Source of the DNA: Sporosarcina sp. ACRSM
GTDB lineage: Bacteria > Bacillota > Bacilli > Bacillales_A > Planococcaceae
NCBI RefSeq assembly: GCF_022346545.1
Contig: NZ_JAKRNU010000009.1
Location: 124,001-188,000 of the forward strand
Direction: 5' to 3'
DNA: 64,000 nt
Shown here in pieces: positions 52,110-61,701 of this stretch. A program made the position numbers and the translations under genes. The notes beneath the pieces are model-generated. The model did not search any database. It was not told the origin of the DNA and saw only the letters and a list, made by a program, of their open reading frames with translations. Positions within the stretch are counted from its first letter, which is position 1. Each line of letters begins with the position of its first letter.

Positions 52110-55100
52110 TTATGATTGTACTTCTCTTTTTCTTCTAAATAATAACCACGCACCTAAAGCGATCGCTCCCAATCCGCCCGCCATGGAACCAATCGGGTAT
52201 GCCTCACCCGTTTGTGGTAATTTGTTTTCAGCTTTGTCACCAGAGCCTAGTGTTCCCGGCTTTCCTTCTCCGGTTCCGGTTGCTTCAGCACCTGGCAAAC
52301 CTGGTACGGATACGCTTGGTGTTTCTGCACCTGGCGTGCCTGGGTCAGTTATGCTCGTTCCTGGTGATTCCGCTCCCGGTGTGCCCGGCTCAGTTGTACC
52401 CGTTCCCGGTGTTTCTGTTCCTGGTTCGTCCGGATCAATTGTGCCTGGACCCGGCGTTTCCGATCCTGATTCGCCTGGCTCAGATGTTTTAGGATCCTCT
52501 GATTCTTCTGTTTCTCCTGGATTATCCGGTTCACTTGGTTCTTCCGGCTTTGTTGGAGGCGTTCCGCCTCCTCCTCCGCCACCGCCGCCACCAGATGACC
52601 TTGGCTTCACGATGGCTGAGCAAGTATCGCTCACTGTGAATTCACCTAGCAAGCTACCGTCCACATACACCTTGTATGCACCCGATGTGAGTAAACCGAT
52701 CGTAATTTGACCATTTTGATCCGTCACAAATGACTCTTCGCCTTCATAGGAAATGATATGATCCGACGAATCTTTGATAGTGACTGAAACACCTACTTGC
52801 GGACTACTATTTCGGTTTTGAATCGTAAGTGTGAACGCTGTACATACCTGTTGACTTGGCGCCAAATCCAATTCCGCTTGGCACTTGCCTTCTTCATAAG
52901 ACACTGCCACAGTTCCAACTACACTGCCATCTTTGTCAAACGCTGTATACGTACCTGCCGGAAGATCGGCTTTTTCAAAGATAATTTTGCCGTCCACATC
53001 TGTCGTACCCGTTGCGATCGTGTTACCAGCTTGATCTTTCAACGTAACTTCCGTATTTTCTTCCACAAGTTCACCCGATTGTTTCACCGTGATTGTGAAA
53101 GCATCACAAATTTTCGGAGCAAGATCGATTTCCGTTTGACACTCACCTTCTGTGTAAGAAACGGTGATCGTGCCTATCGCTTGATCCACTTCGTCATGCA
53201 CGATGTACGTGCCTGCTGGTAGATCAGCTTTATCAAAGATAATCTTGCCGTTCGCATCAGTTGTACCCGTTGCGATTGTGCTGCCAGCTTGATCTTTCAA
53301 TGTGACTTCTGTGTTTTCTTCCACAAGTTCGCCCGATTGTTTCACCGTGAGGGTGAAAGCATCACATGTTTTCGTTGCTAGATCAATAGGCGCTTGACAT
53401 TCGCCCTCTGTGTAAGAAACGGTGATCGTGCCAACTGCTTGATCTTCTTTGTCATACACAGTGTACGTGCCTTCTGGTAGATCGGCTTTATCGAAGACAA
53501 TCTTGCCGTCCGCATCTGTCGTACCTGTTGCAATCGGATTGCCCCCTTGATCTTTCAGCGTAACTTCCGTGCCTGCTCCCACAACTTCACCCGATTGTTT
53601 CACTGTGATTGTGAAAGCATCACATGTTTTCGGCGCTAGATCAATTTCTGCTTGACATTCGCCTTCTGTGTACGACACTGTCACAGAACCGACTTCGTTT
53701 CCGTCTTTATCGAGCACAGTGTATGTGCCTTCCTGCAGGTTGTCTTTCGCGAAAACAATTTTTCCATTTGCATTCGTCTTGCCCGGTACTTCCGTCGCAC
53801 CCGACTTCAGCGTAAGCTCAACATCCGGCCCCGCTTCAACACCTTCTTGTTTCACCGTTACGGTGAATGCATCACAGGTTGGGGTTGGGGCAGGTGGAAT
53901 GATAGGTCTCGGTCTTACTTCCGCTTCACAGTCGTCTTTTACAGTGAAGGAATTGATGTAATGATTCCCTTCATAGACGCGGTAAGTACCCCGTTCAATT
54001 TTATTAGGAATTTTCACTACACCATCCGTATCTGTCGTTAGCACAGTATTACCATTCTCACCCTCTATATCATTACCATTGGCATCCTTCACAGTAATAT
54101 CTACACCATTACGCGGATTGCCGCCTCTGTCTAGTAGAGTTAACTTGAAGTCTTCGCAGTATGGTGCACCTTGTACTGAGGCCCCACAGTTATCATTTAG
54201 GTAACTTATTTTGATCTCATCAATTAAGAAATTACCATCGTAAACATCATATGTGCCTGCTGGTAGAAAATCGTCTGGTTCAAGCTTGATTTGACCATTA
54301 CTATCTGTTGTCACCGTTGTAATAATTTCACCAGTTGTTTGATCTCTTACTGTCACTTCAATATTTGGACGAGGTGTAGTACCATTTCCGTCCCAAACAG
54401 TGATTGTAAAGAAATCGCATTTTGGTGCTGGTTGTACTTCACCTTGACAATCTTCATATTGAACAAGGACTTCATCTAATTTAACTTCATCATTATTTGA
54501 ATCAATTTCAAACACATCGTATATTCCAGCTGGTAAATTAACGCGTGGCACTGAAATCTGACCGCTTGAATCTGACCTGCTTGTAGCTGTTACTTCTTCA
54601 CCTGTACCTTTTTTTACAAATTTAATTTGGACATTTTCACGCGTGTTACCATCTACGTCTCTCACAGTTATTGTAAAATCCGAACATGTACCGTCCATAT
54701 CAATATCTTCAATATTCTCAACAACAAAAAATTTGTTTCCATTTACGTTGAAGTTTATTGAGTTGCCCATTGTGATTTCAAGTCCACTTGTCGGTAGTGA
54801 GATATAATTATTAGGAGTACCACTTTCTTTTAACAGATACTTCCCATAACGAATTTCATCAAACGTAAGTCTACCACCGTTTGCTGTTGTAGCTTCATTT
54901 ACTTTTATAGTACCTGTCTTATTCCATAGTTCGAACGTGATACCATCTAAGTCCGTTGATACACCTGTTAAAGGATTCAAACCAACTTTGTGAAGCTCGA
55001 TTTTCCCTTTCACAGAAGAAATCGTACCACTTGAATCATTAAAATTAAATTCTTCGTCTTTTACTTCCGCCTCATCTTTTACTCCTGTCGTATTTCCGGA

Positions 55101-57980
55101 ATAGTTAATCGACGCTTCGTTTGAGAACAAGTCCCCGTCTCCACCTAAGAAAAACGTTTTGTATTCGATTTGATACCCTTTTTGATTTAAGTTACCCAAA
55201 TCTAATGTAAAACTGTTATCTGCACTATTTATCGTTGGTATAGCAGTTATCCAAGCCCCATAGCTAAGATTACCGTCTTCGTCCATTATAATTTCACGCA
55301 TTTGGAACGTGTCTGGTAAAATAAGCTGGTTCTCTGTCATTTTATCAGTTAGTGTAATCTCGCCCAATGCCGAATGCGATTTATTGATATTTACTGTCCA
55401 CGTAATCGTCTCGTCATCTGGATTAGTTTCTGCACGCTTACCAATTAGCTCATTTGCATGCTTCACAGTTGTAGAGGCTTTCAATGGGAACCTTCCGCTA
55501 TTAGGTGTAGTAAATGTGGCTGTATTTTCATAACTATTGCCATTTTCATATCCGATGATATCGTCTGAATCTTTCGTTTGGTATGTGATAATGTACGCTT
55601 GATGATTTTGTTCCACTGATAAGCCATCAAAGCTGATTGAAAATCCTTTGTTATCAACATTTTCTGTTACAGTGTGTCCTGTTGTTAATTCAGCACCTGG
55701 CGTACCTTGTTGATCATCCACACCTAAATTCAATTGCTGTATTTTAATTGATCCTGGTACGAGCTCATGTCCTTCCTCAATTACATCAACGAGTTGAGCA
55801 TTTTTAATGTCTTGTTTGTTAATGTTAACAGCTAAATTCCAGTTGAACACTTGGTTTTCGTGATCAAATTTGCCATTTTTGTATCCGTTCTTACCTGTTG
55901 GAGTGTTTCCTGGTTTATAATCTTCCGATTTTGTTATAGTGTAAGATTTTCCATCATCAACACCCGTCCAACTCCCTACTGCTGTGTTCTTATATTCTTC
56001 GTAAGGTGAACCATTTGGTAAAATATCGAACGTCGTTTTATATCTGATAGTGAAGTTTTGACCTTGTCTTAAGTTACCAAATTTTAGTGTAAATCCTGCA
56101 TCTCCATTCGTACCTTTAAGCGTTGTTTCAATAGGAGTGACTCCGCTTGTGATATTAAATGGATTATTATCATGATTCACTAATTTCTGGCGAGTTCCAC
56201 CTTCAGTATATGATGTGAAATCATCTTCAATCACAAAGTCATCCATAGACTTCTCAACATTTACACTAATTGTCCACGTAATTTCTTTTGTATCATAGTT
56301 GACTGAAGGCATTGATTTACTAAAAATGTTTTCTTCAGCCCAAAAATCATCGCTAGCAGTATTATCATCATACGAGGCTTCGTTACTTATAGTTGCGTCT
56401 TCGGTGACAAATTCAGAATCTAATTCTGTTTCATATTCAATCAAATATGCTTCGCCATTTGGTGATGGTAAGCTAACCGTAAACGATTTACTATCGGCTG
56501 CTGGTGTTATTTGTGGGTTTGAGACTTCTGACCCTTTTGTCCCTTCACCAGCTGCATTTACAGATACGTTATACACTTTAATCGTACCCGCTTTGATCTT
56601 ATGTGGCCCTGTTACCGTATCTGTTAATATTTGTGAAGCCATTATACTACCGAAATAGTTGTACTTTATTTCCCATTTTGCATTGTATTTATTATCATCG
56701 GTAACTACTTTATCAAGTTTTGTTCCATATGTGTGAGTAGCGGAAGCAGAAGCAGAATCTGCATTCGGACCATTCGTCAATGTTGCAAGGTTCGTAAATG
56801 TTTCTGTTTCATTAATTGGGGCGCGCGTCACTTTTGTTTCATACGTTAGTTTGTACGCATAACGTCCATCGTCTAAGTTTACTGGAAATCCATCCGCTGA
56901 CGATGTACCTTGAGAAGCTCCGACACCAAATAATCCTACAATAAATTTCTCAACTGTAATGCTTCCTTCAAGCTCATGACCGTCGCTTAGTGTATCGTCC
57001 AACTCCGCATCTTGTAGGTTTGCCCCTTCACGGTTCGTCCACACTTCCCAATTAATATAGCGCTCACCGTTTTTTATATTTGCTACACCTGATTTAGACA
57101 TCGATTGTTCTGTATTCGTCGGTTTAAATATGAATGGAATTTTAATAGAATCTTTACCTACAATTGGAATATTTAATTCTTGCTCCAAACCACCATTAGT
57201 TCCATCCTCACTAAAATGAGCAACGAAGTGTAATGTACCGGTAAATGCCTCAGCCTCATTTAATCGTTCTGTTGTTGTGATAGTGACGGTGCTTCCAACA
57301 GTTGTATATTCTGCTGAAAAACCTGTTTCTGGATCTGATAATGTTCCACTTAGTTTCCCACTATCAAAATTCAGCAATGCCTGTGGCAGTTCGAATGAGA
57401 ATGTCGAACCGACCTCATAATCTTTATCCGCAGTGATTGAAAATGTATAATTCAAGTCCACTTTGTCACCAATTATAGTTGTTACATTTGCCGCATCTGC
57501 TGCATTTGTTATTGTAACGCCATTAACGATTAAGTTAGCAAAATCGAACGTTGCATTTAACACAGCAACCTCATAAGCGGCTGGGGATATATCCTTTTTT
57601 ACATTTGCACCTTCCCCTGGCGATGAAACTTCACCTTCCCCTGGCGGTGAAACTTCACCTTCCCCTGGCGGTGAAACTTCACCTTCTCCTGGCGATGGAA
57701 CTTCACCTTCTCCTGACGGTGGAACTTCACCTTCTCCTGGCGATGGAACTTCACCTTCTCCTGACGGTGGAACTTCACCTTCTCCTGGCGATGGAACTTC
57801 ACCTTCTCCTGGCGGTGGAACTTCACCTTCTCCTGGCGGTGAAACTTCACCTTCTTCTGGCGGTGAAACTTCACCTTCTCCTAGTGGTGGAATTTCACTC
57901 GCACTCACCGTCGCAATCGGCCCCAATATCGTCTGACCAATGATCAGCAACATTAGGACAAATATGCTTAATTTCTTCAT
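52110..57980 (-). CDS. Giant LPXTG-anchored adhesin with collagen-binding and Cys-bracketed repeat domains
   Basis: A 1956-residue cell-wall protein. Signal peptide (1 to about 27); eleven eight-residue repeats of EGEV plus three P/S and G (35-122); an Ig-like adhesin domain; four or five collagen-binding-B-like beta domains (each with an ITWTV-NINK-like start); one SpaA/prealbumin-like domain (KGKIELHKVGLNPLTG). Next come eight related domains of about 75-85 residues that begin with a cysteine before FT-(I/L)-TV and end with a cysteine. A Gly/Pro/Glu-rich wall-spanning linker and LPQTG (1921-1925), helix and RKRE tail complete it. The sortase gene lies just upstream. It is expected to bind host or matrix polymers. 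Confidence 0.93.
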   Translation of the reverse strand: MKKLSIFVLMLLIIGQTILGPIATVSASEIPPLGEGEVSPPEEGEVSPPGEGEVPPPGEGEVPSPGEGEVPPSGEGEVPSPGEGEVPPSGEGEVPSPGEGEVSPPGEGEVSPPGEGEVSSPGEGANVKKDISPAAYEVAVLNATFDFANLIVNGVTITNAADAANVTTIIGDKVDLNYTFSITADKDYEVGSTFSFELPQALLNFDSGKLSGTLSDPETGFSAEYTTVGSTVTITTTERLNEAEAFTGTLHFVAHFSEDGTNGGLEQELNIPIVGKDSIKIPFIFKPTNTEQSMSKSGVANIKNGERYINWEVWTNREGANLQDAELDDTLSDGHELEGSITVEKFIVGLFGVGASQGTSSADGFPVNLDDGRYAYKLTYETKVTRAPINETETFTNLATLTNGPNADSASASATHTYGTKLDKVVTDDNKYNAKWEIKYNYFGSIMASQILTDTVTGPHKIKAGTIKVYNVSVNAAGEGTKGSEVSNPQITPAADSKSFTVSLPSPNGEAYLIEYETELDSEFVTEDATISNEASYDDNTASDDFWAEENIFSKSMPSVNYDTKEITWTISVNVEKSMDDFVIEDDFTSYTEGGTRQKLVNHDNNPFNITSGVTPIETTLKGTNGDAGFTLKFGNLRQGQNFTIRYKTTFDILPNGSPYEEYKNTAVGSWTGVDDGKSYTITKSEDYKPGNTPTGKNGYKNGKFDHENQVFNWNLAVNINKQDIKNAQLVDVIEEGHELVPGSIKIQQLNLGVDDQQGTPGAELTTGHTVTENVDNKGFSISFDGLSVEQNHQAYIITYQTKDSDDIIGYENGNSYENTATFTTPNSGRFPLKASTTVKHANELIGKRAETNPDDETITWTVNINKSHSALGEITLTDKMTENQLILPDTFQMREIIMDEDGNLSYGAWITAIPTINSADNSFTLDLGNLNQKGYQIEYKTFFLGGDGDLFSNEASINYSGNTTGVKDEAEVKDEEFNFNDSSGTISSVKGKIELHKVGLNPLTGVSTDLDGITFELWNKTGTIKVNEATTANGGRLTFDEIRYGKYLLKESGTPNNYISLPTSGLEITMGNSINFNVNGNKFFVVENIEDIDMDGTCSDFTITVRDVDGNTRENVQIKFVKKGTGEEVTATSRSDSSGQISVPRVNLPAGIYDVFEIDSNNDEVKLDEVLVQYEDCQGEVQPAPKCDFFTITVWDGNGTTPRPNIEVTVRDQTTGEIITTVTTDSNGQIKLEPDDFLPAGTYDVYDGNFLIDEIKISYLNDNCGASVQGAPYCEDFKLTLLDRGGNPRNGVDITVKDANGNDIEGENGNTVLTTDTDGVVKIPNKIERGTYRVYEGNHYINSFTVKDDCEAEVRPRPIIPPAPTPTCDAFTVTVKQEGVEAGPDVELTLKSGATEVPGKTNANGKIVFAKDNLQEGTYTVLDKDGNEVGSVTVSYTEGECQAEIDLAPKTCDAFTITVKQSGEVVGAGTEVTLKDQGGNPIATGTTDADGKIVFDKADLPEGTYTVYDKEDQAVGTITVSYTEGECQAPIDLATKTCDAFTLTVKQSGELVEENTEVTLKDQAGSTIATGTTDANGKIIFDKADLPAGTYIVHDEVDQAIGTITVSYTEGECQTEIDLAPKICDAFTITVKQSGELVEENTEVTLKDQAGNTIATGTTDVDGKIIFEKADLPAGTYTAFDKDGSVVGTVAVSYEEGKCQAELDLAPSQQVCTAFTLTIQNRNSSPQVGVSVTIKDSSDHIISYEGEESFVTDQNGQITIGLLTSGAYKVYVDGSLLGEFTVSDTCSAIVKPRSSGGGGGGGGGGTPPTKPEEPSEPDNPGETEESEDPKTSEPGESGSETPGPGTIDPDEPGTETPGTGTTEPGTPGAESPGTSITDPGTPGAETPSVSVPGLPGAEATGTGEGKPGTLGSGDKAENKLPQTGEAYPIGSMAGGLGAIALGAWLLFRRKREVQS
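52618..54690 (-). repeat. Region of eight tandem Cys-bracketed domains in the adhesin
   Basis: Eight consecutive domains, each opening with Cys-x-x-Phe and closing with a Cys. The four central units, starting CDAFT, are close to each other at both DNA and protein level (KQSGELVEEN, DKADLPAGTY and SYTEGEC recur). This marks recent internal duplication within an older repeat. Confidence 0.85.
57615..57878 (-). repeat. 24-bp tandem repeats in the adhesin N-terminus
   Basis: Eleven 24-bp units encode GEGEV-type octapeptides just after the signal peptide. Because the unit is a multiple of three, all frames stay open, giving false ORFs on both strands. Variation between PSP, PPS, SPP and PPP sets suggests slippage-driven length change. 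Confidence 0.9.
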
Positions 57981-58094
57981 GCTCTCCCCCCTCGTTTATC
58001 ATCTTTCCTGCATGTCATGTTAAAGGCTTTTCATACTGTCATACCTACTCTCCTTTTCATTCATCATATTTATTTATATAAATTTATATAAATA

Positions 58095-58712
58095 TCAAGG
58101 TACAAGTGCCGCTTGCACAATGAGTCGATGAGGCGGATTACGTGAGCCGATTGGTGTGCATGTGACGAGTGTGAGTAGTGGCTCGTCTTGGTCGTTTAAG
58201 ACGGATACTTCCGATTGGTGGACGACAAAGGTGTCGACTACGGCAAATTTAAGTGTGCCATCTGATGTTGTCACTTGGATTTCATCGTTGACAGTTAATT
58301 CGTCTAGACGATTAAATTGTTTGCCATGGGTGATTGCACGATGTCCGGCTAGTCCAATATTATTTACACCGAATTCTTTTTGCGGTTCAACCATCCCAAT
58401 TCCCTTGCTCAGCGTTTCGGTAGATGTGCCGTCGAAGATCAGCATATCCAAGTCAATCTTATCGATGGAGATTAAACCACGTGCCCCTTTTAGTTGGTCA
58501 GACTTGTCCCCGTTTGCCTGTTCAAAATCTGCCTCAGCCTGTTCAGCTTCCATGGATGCTTGCTCCAATTGTTCCGTATTGCCCAGTTGTGCAAAACTAT
58601 CCAATAACTGTTGCTGTTCGCGATCATATTGCATGTTTTCATACAGTGGATACAAAATAATGGCGATTCCGATAAGGATAAAGAACAGACCCATGATTTT
58701 CCGCAATCCCAT
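58095..58712 (-). CDS. Sortase (class D-like)
   Basis: Membrane-anchored cysteine transpeptidase, 205 residues. One N-terminal helix (about 5-25), a helical linker rich in Glu/Gln, then the sortase barrel. The catalytic His is in LAGHRAITHG, the Cys in TLVTCTP and the Arg in NPPHRLIVQ. The TLVTCTP signature and single N-terminal anchor fit class D. ATG 58712 is only two bases from AAGGAG; TTG 58706 has better spacing. It lies 114 bases upstream of the LPXTG adhesin on the same strand and is probably its dedicated anchoring enzyme. Confidence 0.92.
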   Translation of the reverse strand: MGLRKIMGLFFILIGIAIILYPLYENMQYDREQQQLLDSFAQLGNTEQLEQASMEAEQAEADFEQANGDKSDQLKGARGLISIDKIDLDMLIFDGTSTETLSKGIGMVEPQKEFGVNNIGLAGHRAITHGKQFNRLDELTVNDEIQVTTSDGTLKFAVVDTFVVHQSEVSVLNDQDEPLLTLVTCTPIGSRNPPHRLIVQAALVP

Positions 58713-59012
58713 TTCTCCTTTTCTACTATAAGCTTACTGATTTATCATATAATTTTGCTCTTACAAAACGCTTAAATAAATATTGGAAGGATTTCCTCTT
58801 TTTTCACACTAATAAAAGAAGACTAGACAGATCCAGTCCCCTTAAACACAAGCTGAAGTTGCACACATAACCTTATGATGGGTAATACGTAAGTATGAAT
58901 CACCGGATTGAGCATGCCTCTATATTTGAAATTAGGCAAATGTTTTTAAAGAAAAAAGAACCAAGCTCCAAAACAATCCACAATTGTTTCGGTACTTGGT
59001 TCTCAGAAATGT
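58713..59012. other. Intergenic region, no gene seen
   Basis: A 300-base interval upstream of the sortase. It contains AT-rich promoter-like DNA near 58740-58770 and the terminator of the MetE-like gene at its far end. A small open frame on the plus strand (58895-59125) has no ribosome site and runs into the MetE-like gene, so it is not called. Confidence 0.6.
58951..59003 (-). terminator. Intrinsic terminator of the MetE-like gene
   Basis: AGAACCAAG pairs with CTTGGTTCT, enclosing a second AAACAAT/ATTGTTT stem; six T's follow on the minus strand. Confidence 0.9.
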
Positions 59013-60134
59013 TTATCCCCAGATTTCCTTTGCAGTTTCAACTACAAGCCGTAATTTATTCCACTGGTCTTGTTCCGAAATTGTATTTCCTTCCTCCGTT
59101 GAGGCAAATCCACATTGTGGACTGATGCACAGTTGATCGATCGGGACATATTGCGTCGCTTCTTTTACCCGCCTTTTCAGTTCGGCTGGATCTTCGAGCT
59201 CCGCTGTCTTTGATGTGACCAAGCCTAAGATGACTTGCTGTTTTTGAATGAATCGCAATGGTGAGAAGTCGCCCGCACGTTCATCGTCAAACTCCAAAAA
59301 GAATCCGTCCACATTGACACGGGAAAATAACTCTTCCGCAATTGGCTCGTAGTTTCCTTGATAAAGCCAAGATGATTTGAAATTCCCGCGGCAAATATGA
59401 ATCGTGATGGCCATATCTTCCGGCTTATTCGCTACGGCTTCAACCGTAATATCTGCGAATTTTTTCACCAACTCATCGGGATCAAACCCTTTTGCTATGA
59501 TCTTTTCTCTGAAATCATCGCTGAATAGTGCGCCCCAACTCGTGTCATCCAGTTGCAAATATCGACAACCCGCTTCATAAAACGCTTGAATCGCATCTCG
59601 ATACACTTGAACAATAGCTTGTGCCACTTCGTCCAGCGACGAATAAGCGGGCTTATCCAAATACGGCTGACTGTTAACGACTCCCGAGTAAAAGATCATA
59701 TTCGGCCCCGGTATCGTCAACTTGGCGATATGTTCCCCCGCTATGCTTTTCAGATACTTGAAATCTTCCAAAAATGGATGATCCGCTGGGAACCCTAATT
59801 TAGAATCCACTGTATACAGTGTTGCTTTTTTCATCGTGCCATTGAATAGCCCGGTTGCGTCAATATCGTAAACCCGAATTCCTTCTAATGCCTGTATGAA
59901 ATCCAAATGCCACCACTTACGGCGGAACTCCCCATCCGACACCGCTATCAGTCCAACTTCCTTCTGCTTTTCTACCAGCTTCGCAATTTCCACATCTTCA
60001 ATTGCACGTAGCTCTTCTTTCGTCAACTGCCCTTCCAAAAATTGCGCCCGCGCCTCTTTTAGTCGCTGTGGACGCAAAAAACTACCTACATGATCCGCTC
60101 GAAACGGTGCTTTTGTTAAAGTAATCTGCTTCAT
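59013..60134 (-). CDS. MetE C-terminal-like methyltransferase (YxjG/YxjH type)
   Basis: A 373-residue homologue of the C-terminal catalytic half of cobalamin-independent methionine synthase, without the N-terminal half. Zinc-ligand regions are HICRGNF and a late cysteine in ISPQCGFAST; LQLDDTSWGALF forms the substrate pocket. In B. subtilis the YxjG/YxjH proteins are controlled by SAM riboswitches, but none fits in the 150 bases upstream here. It probably transfers methyl groups to homocysteine or a related thiol. Single gene between hairpins. Confidence 0.87.
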   Translation of the reverse strand: MKQITLTKAPFRADHVGSFLRPQRLKEARAQFLEGQLTKEELRAIEDVEIAKLVEKQKEVGLIAVSDGEFRRKWWHLDFIQALEGIRVYDIDATGLFNGTMKKATLYTVDSKLGFPADHPFLEDFKYLKSIAGEHIAKLTIPGPNMIFYSGVVNSQPYLDKPAYSSLDEVAQAIVQVYRDAIQAFYEAGCRYLQLDDTSWGALFSDDFREKIIAKGFDPDELVKKFADITVEAVANKPEDMAITIHICRGNFKSSWLYQGNYEPIAEELFSRVNVDGFFLEFDDERAGDFSPLRFIQKQQVILGLVTSKTAELEDPAELKRRVKEATQYVPIDQLCISPQCGFASTEEGNTISEQDQWNKLRLVVETAKEIWG

Positions 60135-60233
60135 GGTCCTTCTTCCCTTCGGTTATCAATAGTTATAATTGTTATTTTATGCTATCACACATAACCGTTT
60201 CACGGACCTATTTTTCTGAATAAATATAAAACA

Positions 60234-60274
60234 ACCAGGTAATCAAACAATACTATCCTGTTTGATTACCTGGT
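60234..60274 (-). terminator. Intrinsic terminator of the GGDEF-like/HTH regulator gene
   Basis: A perfect 16-base-pair stem (ACCAGGTAATCAAACA with its complement), followed on the minus strand by TGTTTTA. Confidence 0.88.
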
Positions 60275-60285
60275 ATTATTCACAC

Positions 60286-61581
60286 TCATACCAACCGATA
60301 CACTTTCACCGGCCTGCCCCTTGAATAACGCAATTCTTCTCCGACACATTCCACTATACTTACTTTACATAAGTCAGAGACGATGCGTTGGGCGTTGCGA
60401 TCGCTCATTTTCAAGTGAATGGCTAAATCTTTCGTTGTGAAGGTGGTCCAATCCATTTTACGGATTAAAGATTCAAGCCGTTTGAACGTTTTGATGCTGA
60501 TGTTTCCTTCATCCAGTTTTGCTAAAAATGCTTTGTCGTCTGTCCGGTAGGCGTAGGTGAGTTCTTCTTCCTTTCCGACGGCATCGATCATCGTGCCATC
60601 CTCTTGTACGATGATAATTTCATGCTGCTCTTTCCCTTTCGATTCTCGAATGGCCCGGTAAGCATTCGTCTCGGCCGTAAAGACCGTCTGTCCGAATCCG
60701 ATGCCGACTGCAACAGCCGAACCCGCTTCCAAGGAAAGATAATTCACCTTATCTTTCAACGCACCAATTTCCTGCTCGACGGCTCCCCTTGTGCTAAAGA
60801 TGGCATAGCGACCATTTCCTTGTTCGAAGAGCGAGCCATCCAAACGTTCACAAAGTTGAATAAGCGTCTTCTTCAAATCAAGTTCCAAGTAGTCCAATCG
60901 ATACGATTCTTTCATTTTTTCTTTGATGGCGTCGTACGCTAAAATCTCCATAATCACCACGCTAATCTGTGCATCTTTATAATAGGAAGTTTTTATTTTC
61001 TCAAAGAACATCCGAATCGTATGTATAATTTCATGGCGGGTCGGTGATAGCCAGAATGCTGGAATCCCTGCCTTTTGCAATTCAACATAGACCGTCGGAT
61101 AACAAGTGAGGGCCGCCTCGATGTTGCCCTGTCTCCACAAATCATAGTGGAAATCAAATAACTCCTCTGCTTGGATGTCCACATCGAAGGTTTTCAAATA
61201 CATTTTCTGCAATGGTTGTTCCAACTGTGCTAAATCTTTCGCACAGAAATAGGAATCGATCATATCCACACTAATCCGTTCCAACAGTTGACCATGTGCT
61301 GCTGAAAGTTCCACAATCCCTTTATAAATGCTTAATTCACTGGAATCAATATAAACGAAGTTTTCATTGGTCCCTACTGCATTCACTGCAATTTTATAAG
61401 GAATAAACCCTGAAAAAAGCCAAAAATCGACCGGTGTCTCCGGGTTTATTACAAACTCTTTCACTTCGGCCGTTTTGCTATAAACATAAGGGACGAATTC
61501 CAACTCTTTCTCAATTTCCCTTGCCAATGTCAAAATCCTATCCACTGATTGACGCGGACCGACAACCGCAATTTTATACAT
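60286..61581 (-). CDS. Putative transcriptional regulator with GGDEF-like and C-terminal winged helix
   Basis: A 431-residue protein without a recognised name. The N-terminal part (1-160) resembles a periplasmic-binding or PrpR-like sensing fold. The middle (about 195-330) looks like a degenerate GGDEF domain, with EQGNGRYAIFS where GGDEF would be, so it is unlikely to be catalytic. A C-terminal winged helix-turn-helix (about 360-431) contains TTKDLAIHLKMSDRNAQRIV. The architecture recalls CdaR-like regulators. It lies just downstream of the amidohydrolase/MFS pair on the same strand and may regulate it. Confidence 0.65.
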   Translation of the reverse strand: MYKIAVVGPRQSVDRILTLAREIEKELEFVPYVYSKTAEVKEFVINPETPVDFWLFSGFIPYKIAVNAVGTNENFVYIDSSELSIYKGIVELSAAHGQLLERISVDMIDSYFCAKDLAQLEQPLQKMYLKTFDVDIQAEELFDFHYDLWRQGNIEAALTCYPTVYVELQKAGIPAFWLSPTRHEIIHTIRMFFEKIKTSYYKDAQISVVIMEILAYDAIKEKMKESYRLDYLELDLKKTLIQLCERLDGSLFEQGNGRYAIFSTRGAVEQEIGALKDKVNYLSLEAGSAVAVGIGFGQTVFTAETNAYRAIRESKGKEQHEIIIVQEDGTMIDAVGKEEELTYAYRTDDKAFLAKLDEGNISIKTFKRLESLIRKMDWTTFTTKDLAIHLKMSDRNAQRIVSDLCKVSIVECVGEELRYSRGRPVKVYRLV

Positions 61582-61660
61582 GACGGCTCCCTACTTTCTG
61601 CATACATCTGTTAACTAATTTTAACGATAAGCCTCCGTGATATCTAGTCCTGCTTCCATC

Positions 61661-61692
61661 AAAAAAGAGGCTGAATCGCTTCAGCCTCTTTT
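61661..61692 (-). terminator. Intrinsic terminator of the amidohydrolase gene
   Basis: AAAAGAGGCTGAA pairs with TTCAGCCTCTTTT around a four-base loop; T-run on the minus strand. Confidence 0.93.
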
Positions 61693-61701
61693 AAAGTAAC
61701 C

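Noticed and set aside
57615..57878. Possible CRISPR array in the regular repeats
   Set aside because: The units are contiguous 24-mers without spacers and encode protein. No other repeat-spacer pattern exists in the window.
57551..57943. Long open frames on both strands across the octapeptide array (57551-57943 plus, 57599-57874 minus)
   Set aside because: They arise because the 24-bp unit keeps every frame open. They have low-complexity products and no ribosome sites, and the adhesin frame with its signal peptide explains the region.
60135..60233. SAM riboswitch upstream of the MetE-like gene
   Set aside because: Expected from B. subtilis yxjG/yxjH, but fewer than 100 bases lie before the preceding terminator and no S-box core is visible.
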